A stretch of 64,000 nucleotides of DNA, taken from assembly GCF_900114705.1 (NCBI RefSeq), contig NZ_FOTW01000010.1:246719-310718 (forward strand). Direction: 5' to 3'. The notes beneath the pieces are model-generated. The model saw nothing but the letters and a program-made list of their open reading frames with translations, was not told where the DNA came from and ran no database searches. Below, in pieces: positions 1-9,121 of this stretch (the first letter of the stretch is position 1; each line of letters starts with the position of its first letter). The stretch is from Rugamonas rubra. GTDB taxonomy: Bacteria; Pseudomonadota; Gammaproteobacteria; Burkholderiales; Burkholderiaceae_D. The translations under genes and the position numbers were made by a program.

Positions 1-604
1 GCGCCGGATCGCCGGCGCGGCCCTGCTGGATCAGCTTGGCGTCCGGGTCCTTGCGCGGATCGGCCGAGTACAGGCCGTGCTGGTCGGTCAGGATGATCAG
101 CGCGTCGGCCTCGATCAGGTTGGCCACCAGCGCGCCCAGGGTGTCGTTGTCGCCGAACTTGATCTCGTCGGTGACCACCGTGTCGTTCTCGTTGATGATC
201 GGCACCACGCCGAAGCGCAGCAGGGTGGTCAGCGTCGAGCGCGCGTTCAGGTAGCGCTCGCGGTCGGCCAGGTCGGCGTGGGTCAGCAGCACCTGGGCGG
301 TGCCCAGGCCGTGGGCGCGGAAGCTGGTCTCGTAGATCTGCGCCAGGCCCATCTGGCCGACGGCGGCGCAGGCCTGCAGTTCGTGGATGTCGGTCGGGCG
401 GCGCTCGAAGCCGAGGCGCAGCATGCCCTCGGCGATGGCGCCGGAGCTGACCAGCACCACCTGCTTGCCCAGCGCGCGCAGGCCGGCGATCTGCGCCGCC
501 CAGCGGGCGATGGCGGCATGGTCGAGGCCGCGGCCGTCGTTGGTGACCAGCGAAGAGCCGACCTTAATGATGATGCGGTTGGCTTTTTGTATGACGGAAT
601 TCAT
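1..604 (-). CDS. proB: Glutamate 5-kinase ProB, C-terminal part outside window
   Basis: Phosphorylates L-glutamate to glutamyl-5-phosphate, the first step of proline synthesis, in the cytoplasm. Translation from the ATG at 604 begins [20 protein letters not shown], with the amino-acid-kinase lysine/glycine motif KVGSS. Further in are the [12 protein letters not shown] segment and the INENDTV segment typical of ProB. About 200 residues are visible; the family is about 370 residues with a C-terminal PUA domain, so the rest lies beyond base 1. It follows obgE on the same strand after a 334-bp gap, the usual betaproteobacterial order. The identification is firm; only the truncation by the window edge limits it. 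Confidence 0.93.
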   Translation of the reverse strand, partial: MNSVIQKANRIIIKVGSSLVTNDGRGLDHAAIARWAAQIAGLRALGKQVVLVSSGAIAEGMLRLGFERRPTDIHELQACAAVGQMGLAQIYETSFRAHGLGTAQVLLTHADLADRERYLNARSTLTTLLRFGVVPIINENDTVVTDEIKFGDNDTLGALVANLIEADALIILTDQHGLYSADPRKDPDAKLIQQGRAGDPA

Positions 605-938
605 GGTGCGGCGGTTCTCATCTGAAGGCTGACAAATAAAACCCCTGGCGGCGCCGCGCGCGGTGTGCGGTGTGCGGCGGCCCCGGCCGGGACGAATCTG
701 GTGCGTTGCTGTGACATCGCCGGGAACGGGCTGGCCGTCCTGCCGCTTATAGGGCCGGGTCCGTGGTAACGGGGCCGGCGCCACATTGATGACATACACC
801 GGCGATAACCGTTTATGTCGAGAAAAATGCGAAACGGCCGCACTAGTGCGGCCGGCGTTACACCCATTTTAACCAAGCTGGGCCGGCTTGTCAGCGCCGC
901 GCGCGCGCCCTGTGGCGTGCGGCGCGGCGGCCGAACCT
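605..938. other. Intergenic region between obgE and proB
   Basis: This gap of 334 bases has no convincing coding frame. It should hold the 3' end and terminator of the obgE transcript and the promoter of proB. The only clear structure is the 20-bp palindrome listed separately at 835-854. Confidence 0.5.
820..854 (-). terminator. Probable terminator downstream of obgE
   Basis: A perfect 20-bp palindrome lies at 835-854 (half-site CGGCCGCACT). On the minus strand it is followed by TTTCGCATTTTT, giving a GC-rich stem and an interrupted T-run about 85 bp past the obgE stop. The loop would be very small, so the hairpin may open at its tip. Confidence 0.5.
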
Positions 939-2114
<1,176 letters not shown>

Positions 2115-2145
2115 TTACAGTGTGCGTTTTACGCTGAAGCGTAAA

Positions 2146-2418
2146 TTACGCTGGTACTACGGTCGCTGGTACGACGGTCACGAACTGGTGCGAACCGGCG
2201 CCCTTGACAACGAACTTGACCTTGCCTGCGATCAGCGCGAACAGGGTGTGATCCTTGCCCATGCCTACGCCTTCGCCGGCGCGCACTGGGGTGCCGCGCT
2301 GACGAATGATGATGCCGCCGGCATTGATCGATTGACCGCCGTAGACTTTAACGCCCAGGCGTTTTGATTCTGAGTCACGGCCGTTTCGCGTTGTGCCGCC
2401 GCCTTTTTTGTGTGCCAT
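2146..2418 (-). CDS. rpmA: 50S ribosomal protein L27
   Basis: The 90-residue basic protein begins [16 protein letters not shown], the conserved L27 N terminus that reaches the peptidyl-transferase centre. It continues with GVKVYGGQ and the IIRQRGT segment. Length is normal and no N-terminal cleavage extension is present. It lies 39 bp downstream of rplU on the same strand and is surely co-transcribed with it. A small hairpin (TTTACGC/GCGTAAA, 2128-2145) directly follows its stop codon. Confidence 0.97.
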   Translation of the reverse strand: MAHKKGGGTTRNGRDSESKRLGVKVYGGQSINAGGIIIRQRGTPVRAGEGVGMGKDHTLFALIAGKVKFVVKGAGSHQFVTVVPATVVPA

Positions 2419-2457
2419 TTATAGCTCCTTAATTAGCTGGTGTGTCGCAAACAGCGA

Positions 2458-2769
2458 TTAGCCGTTGATCGAAACGATTTGGATTTCGGTGTAGTTCTGA
2501 CGATGGCCTTGATGCTTCTGGTAGTGCTTACGACGACGCATCTTGAAAATCTTCACCTTATCGTGACGACCGTGTGCCACAACAGTAACCAGTACCTTTG
2601 CACCTTCGACCAATGGAGCACCAAACTTGATGGTGTCGCCCGCGCCAACGGCGAGGACCTGATCGATGGTGATTTCGGAACCAATGTCTGCCGGTATCTG
2701 TTCTACTTTAAGTTTTTCGCCAGCGACAACTTTGTATTGTTTGCCACCGGTTTTTATGACCGCGTACAT
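2458..2769 (-). CDS. rplU: 50S ribosomal protein L21
   Basis: Binds 23S rRNA in the large subunit. The start is set at the ATG at 2769, giving a 103-residue product beginning [14 protein letters not shown], the standard L21 N terminus and length. An in-frame start 18 bases upstream would add a non-conserved hexapeptide. The basic C-terminal segment with MRRRKHYQK and HRQNYT is typical. It is the first gene of the rplU-rpmA unit and is preceded by a near-consensus sigma-70 promoter. Confidence 0.96.
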   Translation of the reverse strand: MYAVIKTGGKQYKVVAGEKLKVEQIPADIGSEITIDQVLAVGAGDTIKFGAPLVEGAKVLVTVVAHGRHDKVKIFKMRRRKHYQKHQGHRQNYTEIQIVSING

Positions 2770-2862
2770 GATTTGAAACCTCATCAAATGTTAGAAAAGT
2801 TCATCCCGTGGGTTTGCTCACAAACCTGCATGTGTTGCTGAACCGAAACGGGAGAACCTGTG

Positions 2863-2891
2863 ATTATACATGGGATGAGAATTTGCGTCAA
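2863..2891 (-). promoter_or_regulatory. Sigma-70 promoter of rplU-rpmA
   Basis: On the minus strand, TTGACG (2891-2886) and a consensus TATAAT (2868-2863) are separated by exactly 17 bases. The -10 box lies about 94 bases upstream of the rplU ATG, leaving a leader long enough for the autoregulation seen in some ribosomal-protein mRNAs. Confidence 0.8.
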
Positions 2892-3024
2892 AAACTATTC
2901 ACAAATGGGATTTGTCGTGGTATGTCGGCAACTTTGCCCCGGCGCCGGCGCGCGCCGATGCTCGGATCGCCATCGAAGTTGCCGCCCATAGCAGGCAAAA
3001 GCCACTGATAGGCGGGGCATGACG

Positions 3025-3030
3025 TATAAT
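3025..3030 (+). promoter_or_regulatory. Probable -10 box of ispB
   Basis: A consensus TATAAT lies 33 bases upstream of the ispB start. No good -35 hexamer is found 17 bases further upstream, so an extended -10 or activator-dependent promoter is possible. Confidence 0.45.
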
Positions 3031-3062
3031 CGCCGCACCTAATAGTCTATAGCAGGTTCGCC

Positions 3063-4052
3063 TTGTCTGCCGCCACCCAAAACGCCACCCAAAACAACAT
3101 CGCCCACACGATCGCCGCCGACATGGACGCGGTCAACCAGGTGATCCGCCGCAGCCTGCACTCCGAGGTCAGCCTCGTCAACCAGATTGCCGAGTACATC
3201 ATCAGCGCCGGCGGCAAGCGCATCCGGCCCGTGCTGGTATTGCTGGTCGCCAACGCCTATTCCTACAAGGGAAAGGCGCACCACGAGCTGGCGTCGGTGG
3301 TGGAGTTCATCCACACCGCCACCCTGCTGCACGACGACGTGGTCGACGAATCGTCGTTGCGCCGTGGCCGCGCCACCGCCAACGCCCTGTTCGGCAACGC
3401 CGCCTCGGTGCTGGTCGGCGACTTCCTCTACTCGCGCGCCTTCCAGATGATGGTCGGGCTGAACAATATGCGGGTGATGCAGATCCTGTCGGACGCCACC
3501 AACGTCATCGCCGAGGGCGAGGTGTTGCAGCTGCTTAACATGCACGACCCGGACGTCAACCAGGAACGCTACCTGCAGGTGATCCGCTCGAAGACGGCCA
3601 AGCTGTTCGAGGCCGCCGCCGAGCTCGGCGCCCTGATCTCCGGCGCCAACGACGCCCAGATCGAGGCCGCCGGCGAATACGGCCGCTCGCTGGGCACCGC
3701 CTTCCAGCTGATCGACGACGTGCTCGACTACGCCGGCGACGCCGCCGAGATCGGCAAGAACGTCGGCGACGACCTGCGCGAAGGCAAGCCGACCTTGCCG
3801 CTGATCTACCTGATGGAGAACGGCACGGCCGAACAGCGCGAGCTGGTGCGCAGCTGCATCGAGCAGGGCGACGAGCAGCACTTCGACACCATCCTGGCCG
3901 CCATCACCACCAGCGGCGCGCTCGACTACACGCGCCGCCAAGCCGAGGCGGCCGCCCGCCGCGCCGCCGAGGCGATCAGCGACCTGCCCGACAGCATCTA
4001 CAAGGAATCGCTGCTGCAACTGGCCACCTTCGCCGTCGACCGCACCCACTAA
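3063..4052 (+). CDS. ispB: Octaprenyl diphosphate synthase
   Basis: Trans-polyprenyl diphosphate synthase that makes the ubiquinone side chain from FPP and IPP. The 329-residue product has the first aspartate-rich motif (LLHDDVVDES, near residue 96) and the second (LIDDVLDY, near 220), plus GGKRIRP for substrate binding. The start is a TTG codon at 3063; the open frame offers no better upstream start. Octaprenyl rather than another chain length is inferred from the usual betaproteobacterial ubiquinone-8. It is divergent from rplU, a conserved arrangement, and ends at a strong terminator. Confidence 0.93.
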   Translation: MSAATQNATQNNIAHTIAADMDAVNQVIRRSLHSEVSLVNQIAEYIISAGGKRIRPVLVLLVANAYSYKGKAHHELASVVEFIHTATLLHDDVVDESSLRRGRATANALFGNAASVLVGDFLYSRAFQMMVGLNNMRVMQILSDATNVIAEGEVLQLLNMHDPDVNQERYLQVIRSKTAKLFEAAAELGALISGANDAQIEAAGEYGRSLGTAFQLIDDVLDYAGDAAEIGKNVGDDLREGKPTLPLIYLMENGTAEQRELVRSCIEQGDEQHFDTILAAITTSGALDYTRRQAEAAARRAAEAISDLPDSIYKESLLQLATFAVDRTH

Positions 4053-4089
4053 GCGGCCGCGGGCGCCGGCGCCGGGCGCCGACGCGACA

Positions 4090-4119
4090 GGGCGACGCCA
4101 ACGGCGCCGCCCTTTTTTT
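4090..4119 (+). terminator. Rho-independent terminator of ispB
   Basis: GGGCGACGCC (4090-4099) pairs with GGCGCCGCCC (4103-4112) with one mismatch, closing a three-base loop. It is followed by seven T residues. Confidence 0.88.
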
Positions 4120-4170
4120 ATCGCGCCCCGCAATGGTAGACTCTGCCCTGTCCGCCCCTCCCCGCCACCG

Positions 4171-5502
4171 ATGCACACCCTCGAACAACTCCGCGCCGGA
4201 CAACTGGCCGGCATCCGCCGCCTGCAACTGTCCTGCGCGCTGACCGAATTCCCCCGCGAGATCTTCGACCTGGCCGACACGCTGGAAATCCTCGACCTGT
4301 CCGGCAACGCCTTGTCCACCCTGCCCGACGACCTGCCGCGCCTGGGCAAGCTGCGCATCATCTTCTGTTCGGACAACCGGTTCACCGAGCTGCCCGCCGT
4401 GCTGGGCGCCTGCGCCGAGCTGAGCATGATCGGCTTCAAGGCCAACCGCATCGAGCGCGTGCCGGCCGCCTCGCTGCCCGCCAAGCTGCGCTGGCTGGTG
4501 CTGACCGACAACCGCATCGAGGAGCTGCCGGCGAGCATAGGCCGCTGCACCCAGCTGCAAAAGCTGATGTTGGCCGGCAACCGCCTGCGCGCCCTGCCCG
4601 CCGAGATGGCCGCCTGCACCCGGCTCGAGCTGCTGCGCGTCGCCGCCAACCGCCTGGGCGAGCTGCCGGCCTGGTTGCTGGCGCTGCCGCGCCTGAGCTG
4701 GTTGGCCTACGCCGGCAACCCCTGCGCCGCGACCAACGCGCCGGGCGCGCCGCCCCGCGCCATCGCCTGGCAGCGATTACAGTTGCAGCAGCAATTGGGC
4801 GAAGGCGCCTCCGGCGTCATCCACCAGGCGCGGCAGGATGGCGCGCAGACCGTCGCCGTCAAGCTGTTCAAGGGCGAGGTGACCAGCGACGGCCTGCCCG
4901 GCGCCGAAATGGCCGCCTGCATCGGCGCCGGCGAACACCCCAACCTGATCCCGGTGCTGGGCCAGCTGAGCGAGCATCCGGGCCAGGCCCAGGGCCTGGT
5001 GATGCAACTGATCGACCCCGGCTTCGGCAACTTGGCCGGCCCGCCCAGCCTGGACAGCTGCACCCGCGACGTCTACCCGGCCGGCAAGCGCTTCGACCTG
5101 GCCGCCAAGCTCGGCATTGCCCACGGCATCGCCTCGGCGGTCCACCACCTGCACCGGCGCGGCATCCTGCACGGCGACCTGTACGGCCACAACATCCTGC
5201 ACTGCGAGCAGGGCCGCAGCCTGCTCGGCGACTTCGGCGCCGCCTCCTTCTTCGACCCGGACGGCGCCCATGCCGGCGCGCTGCAGCGGCTCGAAGCGCG
5301 CGCCTTCGGCTGTCTGTTGGAGGAGCTGATCGGGCGCAGCGACGCGCCCGCCTCGGCCCGGCCGGCGCTGGACCAGTTGAGCCGGCTCAGCGCCGACTGC
5401 CTGCACGCGGAGGGCGCGCGCCGCCCCCTGTTCGGCGAGATCGAGCAGCGCCTGGCCGACCTGAAGCGGACGCACTCGCCCCGCCCGCAGCGGGAAGACT
5501 GA
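4171..5502 (+). CDS. Leucine-rich-repeat protein kinase-like protein
   Basis: A 443-residue fusion. Residues about 15-190 form seven or so leucine-rich repeats of about 23 residues, with LxxLxLxxNxLxxLP spacing as in LEILDLSGNALSTLP. Residues about 205-430 are a protein-kinase-like domain: glycine loop LGEGASG, VAVK lysine, HGDLYGHNIL as the catalytic loop (HRD read as HGD, with Asp and Asn kept), and LLGDFGAAS as DFG. The residues needed for phosphotransfer are therefore present. No signal peptide or membrane segment is seen, so it should be cytosolic. It stands alone, downstream of the ispB terminator and convergent with the arsC-like gene. Its substrate is unknown; protein kinase activity is inferred from motifs. 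Confidence 0.8.
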   Translation: MHTLEQLRAGQLAGIRRLQLSCALTEFPREIFDLADTLEILDLSGNALSTLPDDLPRLGKLRIIFCSDNRFTELPAVLGACAELSMIGFKANRIERVPAASLPAKLRWLVLTDNRIEELPASIGRCTQLQKLMLAGNRLRALPAEMAACTRLELLRVAANRLGELPAWLLALPRLSWLAYAGNPCAATNAPGAPPRAIAWQRLQLQQQLGEGASGVIHQARQDGAQTVAVKLFKGEVTSDGLPGAEMAACIGAGEHPNLIPVLGQLSEHPGQAQGLVMQLIDPGFGNLAGPPSLDSCTRDVYPAGKRFDLAAKLGIAHGIASAVHHLHRRGILHGDLYGHNILHCEQGRSLLGDFGAASFFDPDGAHAGALQRLEARAFGCLLEELIGRSDAPASARPALDQLSRLSADCLHAEGARRPLFGEIEQRLADLKRTHSPRPQRED

Positions 5503-5523
5503 GCCCATCGAGCGAATAGCCGG

Positions 5524-5546
5524 CGAGCCCGCTAGCTGCGGGCTCG
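5524..5546. terminator. Hairpin downstream of the LRR kinase
   Basis: CGAGCCCGC (5524-5532) pairs perfectly with GCGGGCTCG (5538-5546) around a five-base loop, 22 bases after the kinase stop codon. The sequence after it is only weakly T-rich, so it may be a rho-assisted or bidirectional terminator for the convergent genes. Confidence 0.55.
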
Positions 5547-5551
5547 TCGCG

Positions 5552-5658
5552 TTTCAGGCTGGGGAGTTTCAAGCCGGAGGGTTCCGGGCCGGAGTTTCAG
5601 GCCGGAGTCCCAGGCTGGAGTTTCAGTCCGAAATCTCAGGCTGGAGTTCAGGCGGCAG
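5552..5658. repeat. 13-bp tandem repeat array
   Basis: About eight imperfect head-to-tail copies of TTTCAGGCYGGAG fill the gap between the LRR kinase and the arsC-like stop codon. Units begin near 5552, 5567, 5582, 5595, 5608, 5621, 5634 and 5647; the first two are 15 bases and the last is 12. The array lies outside both reading frames. Confidence 0.8.
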
Positions 5659-5659
5659 T

Positions 5660-6010
5660 TTAAGGCAGCAGTTCGCGCACCAGATCGGCCGGACGGCACA
5701 GGCGGGCGCCCTTGTCCGTCACCACGAAGGGACGGTTGATCAGAATCGGGTGGGCCATCATCACGTCGAGTAGCGCCGCCTCGGACAGCGCCGGATCGGC
5801 CAGGCCCAGCTCGTTGTAAAGGTCGCCCTTGTCGCGCATGGCGGCGCGCGCCGTCAGGCCGGCCTTGGCGATCATGTCCTGCAACTCGGCGCGGCTCGGT
5901 GGGTTCTTCACATAGTCGACGACCAGCGGCTCGATGCCCGCCTCGCGGATCATGGCCAAGGTGTTGCGCGAGGTGCCGCAGGCGGCGTTGTGGTAGATGG
6001 TGACGGTCAT
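5660..6010 (-). CDS. arsC: Glutaredoxin-type arsenate reductase (ArsC family)
   Basis: Small thiol reductase of 116 residues. The ATG at 6010 gives MTVTIYHNAACGTSRNTL, with the single catalytic Cys11 in the CGTSRN motif. The C-terminal half has the conserved HPILINRP segment with the arginine expected to bind the oxyanion. Upstream in-frame codons encode an arginine-rich stretch unlike the family, so they are excluded. It would reduce arsenate to arsenite with glutathione and glutaredoxin. No arsR, arsB or acr3 is nearby, so a stand-alone detoxifying or YffB/Spx-like redox role is also possible. Confidence 0.85.
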   Translation of the reverse strand: MTVTIYHNAACGTSRNTLAMIREAGIEPLVVDYVKNPPSRAELQDMIAKAGLTARAAMRDKGDLYNELGLADPALSEAALLDVMMAHPILINRPFVVTDKGARLCRPADLVRELLP

Positions 6011-6141
6011 GGTGCAGGTTTCCTTGTGCTGGGGGCCGCGCCGGCGCACGGCGGATTGGCCGAAACCATAATGGAAGCGGCCTAAAAACACAAGGCTTGA
6101 TCCGACCGCGCCGGGTGGCGCCGGAACACGCGCCAACATGG

Positions 6142-6170
6142 TTGAAAAAGCCACAAAAATCTGGTTTAAT
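6142..6170 (+). promoter_or_regulatory. Promoter of tRNA-Pro
   Basis: TTGAAA (6142-6147) and TTTAAT (6165-6170) are spaced by 17 bases. The -10 box ends 11 bases before the mature tRNA 5' end, as expected for a stable RNA gene. Confidence 0.7.
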
Positions 6171-6181
6171 TATCGTCTAGT

Positions 6182-6258
6182 CGGGGTGTGGCTCAGCCTG
6201 GTAGAGCGCTGCGTTCGGGACGCAGAGGCCGGAGGTTCGAATCCTCTCACCCCGACCA
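6182..6258 (+). tRNA. tRNA-Pro (anticodon CGG)
   Basis: A 77-nt cloverleaf: acceptor stem CGGGGTG/CACCCCG, D arm GCTCAGCCTGGTAGAGC, anticodon stem CTGCG/CGCAG with loop TTCGGGA (anticodon CGG, reading CCG), T arm GGAGG-TTCGAAT-CCTCT, and an encoded CCA. A lower-GC accessory segment begins immediately downstream. tRNA 3' ends are common integration sites, but no second copy of the tRNA 3' end was seen downstream. Confidence 0.97.
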
Positions 6259-6834
6259 AAATCCCCCATAAATTCAACCAGTTAGCTACTAGGTGCCGAC
6301 TGTTCAAGAAACGCACCAATCTGAGTTCTGTACCAGCGCGGAAACACATCTAGCTGATTTACTCATGGCGCCACTCACTCCAATGTTGGCGCGCTAGTCA
6401 AAAGCAGGACGATCCAGTCGGACTAGCCTGGTCGGCTACGCGCCCAGCATACGCCGCAGGCGGCAAGCGCGGAGTGGAGCACGCCGCCCGGCCGCCCAAT
6501 TTACCCGTCGTAAGCGGGCTGATCGGACCTATGGCGGCTCGGCGCATGGTGCTTCCACTCCTAAGGCGCTAAATTTCATAGTGAATATATGATAAATCAA
6601 GAAACTACGTTAAGCTAATGATCGCCATATTTTGCGCTCGTTTGGGGGCATCGTCACAAAAGCGGTCGGTTTCACTCCCTGCACGGATGGCCGCCGTCCG
6701 ATGTTTGAACATCGTAAAAACAAAGCCTTCCTAAGGACATGAAGAACCTTCCTGAAGAGCTATTCAATAACAAGCGTGTAACAAGCCCATCACTCGACGA
6801 TGACTGATACAGTCGGCCGCGAAAGCCAAAAAAA
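6259..6834. other. Non-coding stretch between tRNA-Pro and the Septu-like pair
   Basis: About 576 bases with no convincing protein frame. The part from about 6570 to 6640 is AT-rich and contains promoter-like text (TATGAT near 6585), which could drive the downstream ATPase gene. No reverse transcriptase, transposase or integrase is seen. An unannotated small RNA cannot be excluded by eye. Confidence 0.4.
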
Positions 6835-8133
6835 ATGCTAAAAGAACTACATCTACGGAAAGTTGGACCATCGGAGACATTGGACGTCAGGTTTAAGCCG
6901 CGCCTCAACCTTATCACTGGCGACAACGGACTCGGCAAGAGCTTTCTGCTTGATATTGCATGGTGGTCACTTACCCGACGGTGGCCTCGCGACCTCAACA
7001 AGGACTTGGTGAGCGGCTACATAGTCAGACCGTTTTCTGCGAAAGATGGCAGCATTGAGTTTGTAGTGGAAGGAAAGGCAAAGAAAGAAATTCGTTACAA
7101 GAGTGTTTTCTCGGCGCAGGACGAAGCATGGGTGGGGAAATCCGGACGTCCGCACAATCCCGGATTGGTACTCTATGCAATGGCGGACGGCGGGTTCGCA
7201 GTGTGGGACCCTGCCCGTAACTATTGGAAAAAGGTAGGGAATGTAGATGTGCAAGACCGGGTTCCCGCATACGTATTCAGTCCAAGCGACGTATGGGACG
7301 GGCTCCACAGCGCCGAGAAAGGTCAACTCTGCAATGGATTAATTCAAGACTGGGCGGGCTGGCAAAAGGAAAATGGCCAGGCATTTCAGTTGCTATGCAA
7401 TGTGTTAGAGCGCTTGTCGCCCTCGCCAGAGGAATTGCTTCGCCCCGGCCCTCTCGAGCGGATGAGTTTAGACGATGTTCGGGATATTCCAACGTTAATG
7501 GGGCCGCTGGGGAAGCCGATTCGAATATTGCACGCATCGTCGGGGGTTCGGCGAATTGTCGCATTGGCGTACTTAATGGTCTGGAGTTGGCAAGAGCATC
7601 AGAAGGCCGCGCAACTACTCGAAGAAGACACCGCCCAGCAAATTGTTTTCTTGATCGATGAAATAGAAGCTCACTTGCATCCACGCTGGCAGCGAACCAT
7701 CGTGCGCACGCTACTTGAAGTGGCGGGAGTACTCGGGCAAGCGGCCAAGGTCCAGCTTCTTGTGGCAACACACTCTCCATTGGTAATGGCGTCAATGGAA
7801 CCCCATTTTGCGGACGAACTCGATGGTTGGTTTGACTTGGACCTTGTTAGGAACAAACTTGGGGAAGGAAACGTCGAGCTAACTGAACGCCATTTCACGC
7901 GACTCGGCGATGCGTCAAAATGGTTGGTGAGTGAGGCCTTTGACCTGGAAGCCGCGCGCTCGCAAGAAGCCGAGGCTGCGCTTGCTGAAGCGACAGATAT
8001 CATGAATCTTCTGGGGACAAACGTACAAGTGTCCGACGAAAGGATCGCGAGAGCTGAGAAATTACTAGGTTCGGCCTTATCCGATACCGATATTTTCTGG
8101 TCTCGCTGGAATATTGCACTGGAGAAACAGTGA
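6835..8133 (+). CDS. AAA/ABC-type ATPase, PtuA-like (Septu defence)
   Basis: A 432-residue SMC/OLD-like ATPase. Walker A is GDNGLGKS at residues 29-36. An ABC-signature-like ASSGVRR lies at 234-240, Walker B IVFLIDEIEAHLHP at 270-283, and the switch histidine in VATHSP at 310-315. No TOPRIM or other nuclease domain is fused. Its stop codon overlaps the GTG start of the HNH gene by four bases (GTGA), so the two are translationally coupled. This ATPase plus HNH arrangement matches the PtuA/PtuB pair of Septu anti-phage systems and of type I-A retrons; no reverse transcriptase is present here. Base composition is lower in GC than the flanks, suggesting horizontal transfer. Confidence 0.68.
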   Translation: MLKELHLRKVGPSETLDVRFKPRLNLITGDNGLGKSFLLDIAWWSLTRRWPRDLNKDLVSGYIVRPFSAKDGSIEFVVEGKAKKEIRYKSVFSAQDEAWVGKSGRPHNPGLVLYAMADGGFAVWDPARNYWKKVGNVDVQDRVPAYVFSPSDVWDGLHSAEKGQLCNGLIQDWAGWQKENGQAFQLLCNVLERLSPSPEELLRPGPLERMSLDDVRDIPTLMGPLGKPIRILHASSGVRRIVALAYLMVWSWQEHQKAAQLLEEDTAQQIVFLIDEIEAHLHPRWQRTIVRTLLEVAGVLGQAAKVQLLVATHSPLVMASMEPHFADELDGWFDLDLVRNKLGEGNVELTERHFTRLGDASKWLVSEAFDLEAARSQEAEAALAEATDIMNLLGTNVQVSDERIARAEKLLGSALSDTDIFWSRWNIALEKQ

Positions 8134-8741
8134 TTCCGGTAAAATTGAAACCTGAACATTCCGACTTCGAAAAGAAAGTTCGCCGACCCGGCCAAAAATG
8201 GCTCTTTAAGAAACTCTACCCGACGCAGCCACTGAATGTCGCAGCGCCGCCCAAAACAAAATTCCCATCGCACTGGACAAAGGTCCTGCCGGAATTTCAT
8301 GATGCGTATGGCGGCATATGTTCCTACCTAGGAACATACATAAGTTTGGCAACAGGGTCCGCATCAATGGACCATTTTGCGCCAAAATCGAAGGCTGCCG
8401 GTCTGGCATATGAGTGGGATAATTTTCGATTGGCATGTTTACTAATGAACTCGCGCAAGAACAACTTTAGCGGGATTCTTGACCCTTTCACCATGCCCGA
8501 CGAGGTTTTCCATCTCGTTCTAACCACTGGGAAACTTGAAATCAACGGCGCTTTTCTAGGGACACCTATTGAAAGCAAAGCTATCGAAACAATGTCCCGA
8601 CTGAAGCTGGATTCCAAGGTGAATCGCGATGACAGAGCCACGTTGTTCACCGAATACAAGACCGGCGATAGATCCGCGCGACTAATGCGGCTCTACCATC
8701 CATTTGTCTGGTCCGAAATCGTTAGACAAGGCAAACAGTAG
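8130..8741 (+). CDS. HNH endonuclease-like protein, PtuB-like (Septu defence)
   Basis: A 203-residue protein starting at a GTG that overlaps the upstream stop. The HNH core is visible: C64 in GGICSYLG, M80-D81-H82 followed by FAPKS, N98 in YEWDNFRLAC, and N107 with R109 and K110. The pattern DHFxPKS...YxWxNxRLAC...NxRK is that of the PtuB/TIGR02646 group. Two of the four usual zinc-binding cysteines are absent (CSYL instead of CxxC, and CLLMN instead of CxxCN), so the metal knuckle may be altered. It should act with the upstream ATPase as a phage-triggered nuclease; this is inference from family and context. Confidence 0.65.
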   Translation: MIPVKLKPEHSDFEKKVRRPGQKWLFKKLYPTQPLNVAAPPKTKFPSHWTKVLPEFHDAYGGICSYLGTYISLATGSASMDHFAPKSKAAGLAYEWDNFRLACLLMNSRKNNFSGILDPFTMPDEVFHLVLTTGKLEINGAFLGTPIESKAIETMSRLKLDSKVNRDDRATLFTEYKTGDRSARLMRLYHPFVWSEIVRQGKQ

Positions 8742-8798
8742 CTCGATAGTTCCAAAGATCGCCAAATCCTTCCACTGAACGAACTTGGGTGTTTACTG

Positions 8799-8999
8799 TC
8801 AGGCGGTGGTGTCGACCACGCTCCCCAAGGTGGCATCCCGCGATGCCGATTTCGTTCTTTCGGCGCCGGAAGTCGAGCCGCCGGCGGCCGGCTCGTTCTG
8901 CCGCTTGGCGCTGGCGGCCGAATCCTGCTGTAGCTTCAGCTGTTCCAACGCGGCTTTCTGCGCATCGGCCGACAGCAATTGCTGGATCTGCGTTTGCAC
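8799..8999 (-). CDS. Small hypothetical protein
   Basis: A possible 66-residue protein starting at GTG 8999, with a GGGGGA-like ribosome-binding stretch about ten bases upstream. The sequence is Gln/Ala-rich and helical (QIQQLLSADAQ, LEQLKLQQ) and then polar and Ser/Thr-rich. No known domain is recognised. Coding bias is plausible, but the frame may be chance or a remnant at the edge of the accessory insert. Confidence 0.35.
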   Translation of the reverse strand: MQTQIQQLLSADAQKAALEQLKLQQDSAASAKRQNEPAAGGSTSGAERTKSASRDATLGSVVDTTA

Positions 9000-9121
9000 C
9001 GCCTTTGTTCCCCCGCAACATATTCTGACACCGGCAAACAGTTGAGTTAGAGTTTGTCGGATAGCCGCAGCGCAGCGGTCCCACCTGCGCGAAAACTTTC
9101 GTGCCCTCCCAAAAAACCGAC

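Noticed and set aside
5552..5658. CRISPR array
   Set aside because: Units are 13 bases, directly adjoining and imperfect, with no spacers. No cas genes are in the window.
6259..8741. Complete type I-A retron with PtuAB effectors
   Set aside because: No reverse transcriptase frame is present between the tRNA and the ATPase or anywhere in the insert.
6182..9100. Integrative element with att sites at tRNA-Pro
   Set aside because: No integrase and no repeated copy of the tRNA 3' end were found downstream, so only an accessory insert is claimed.
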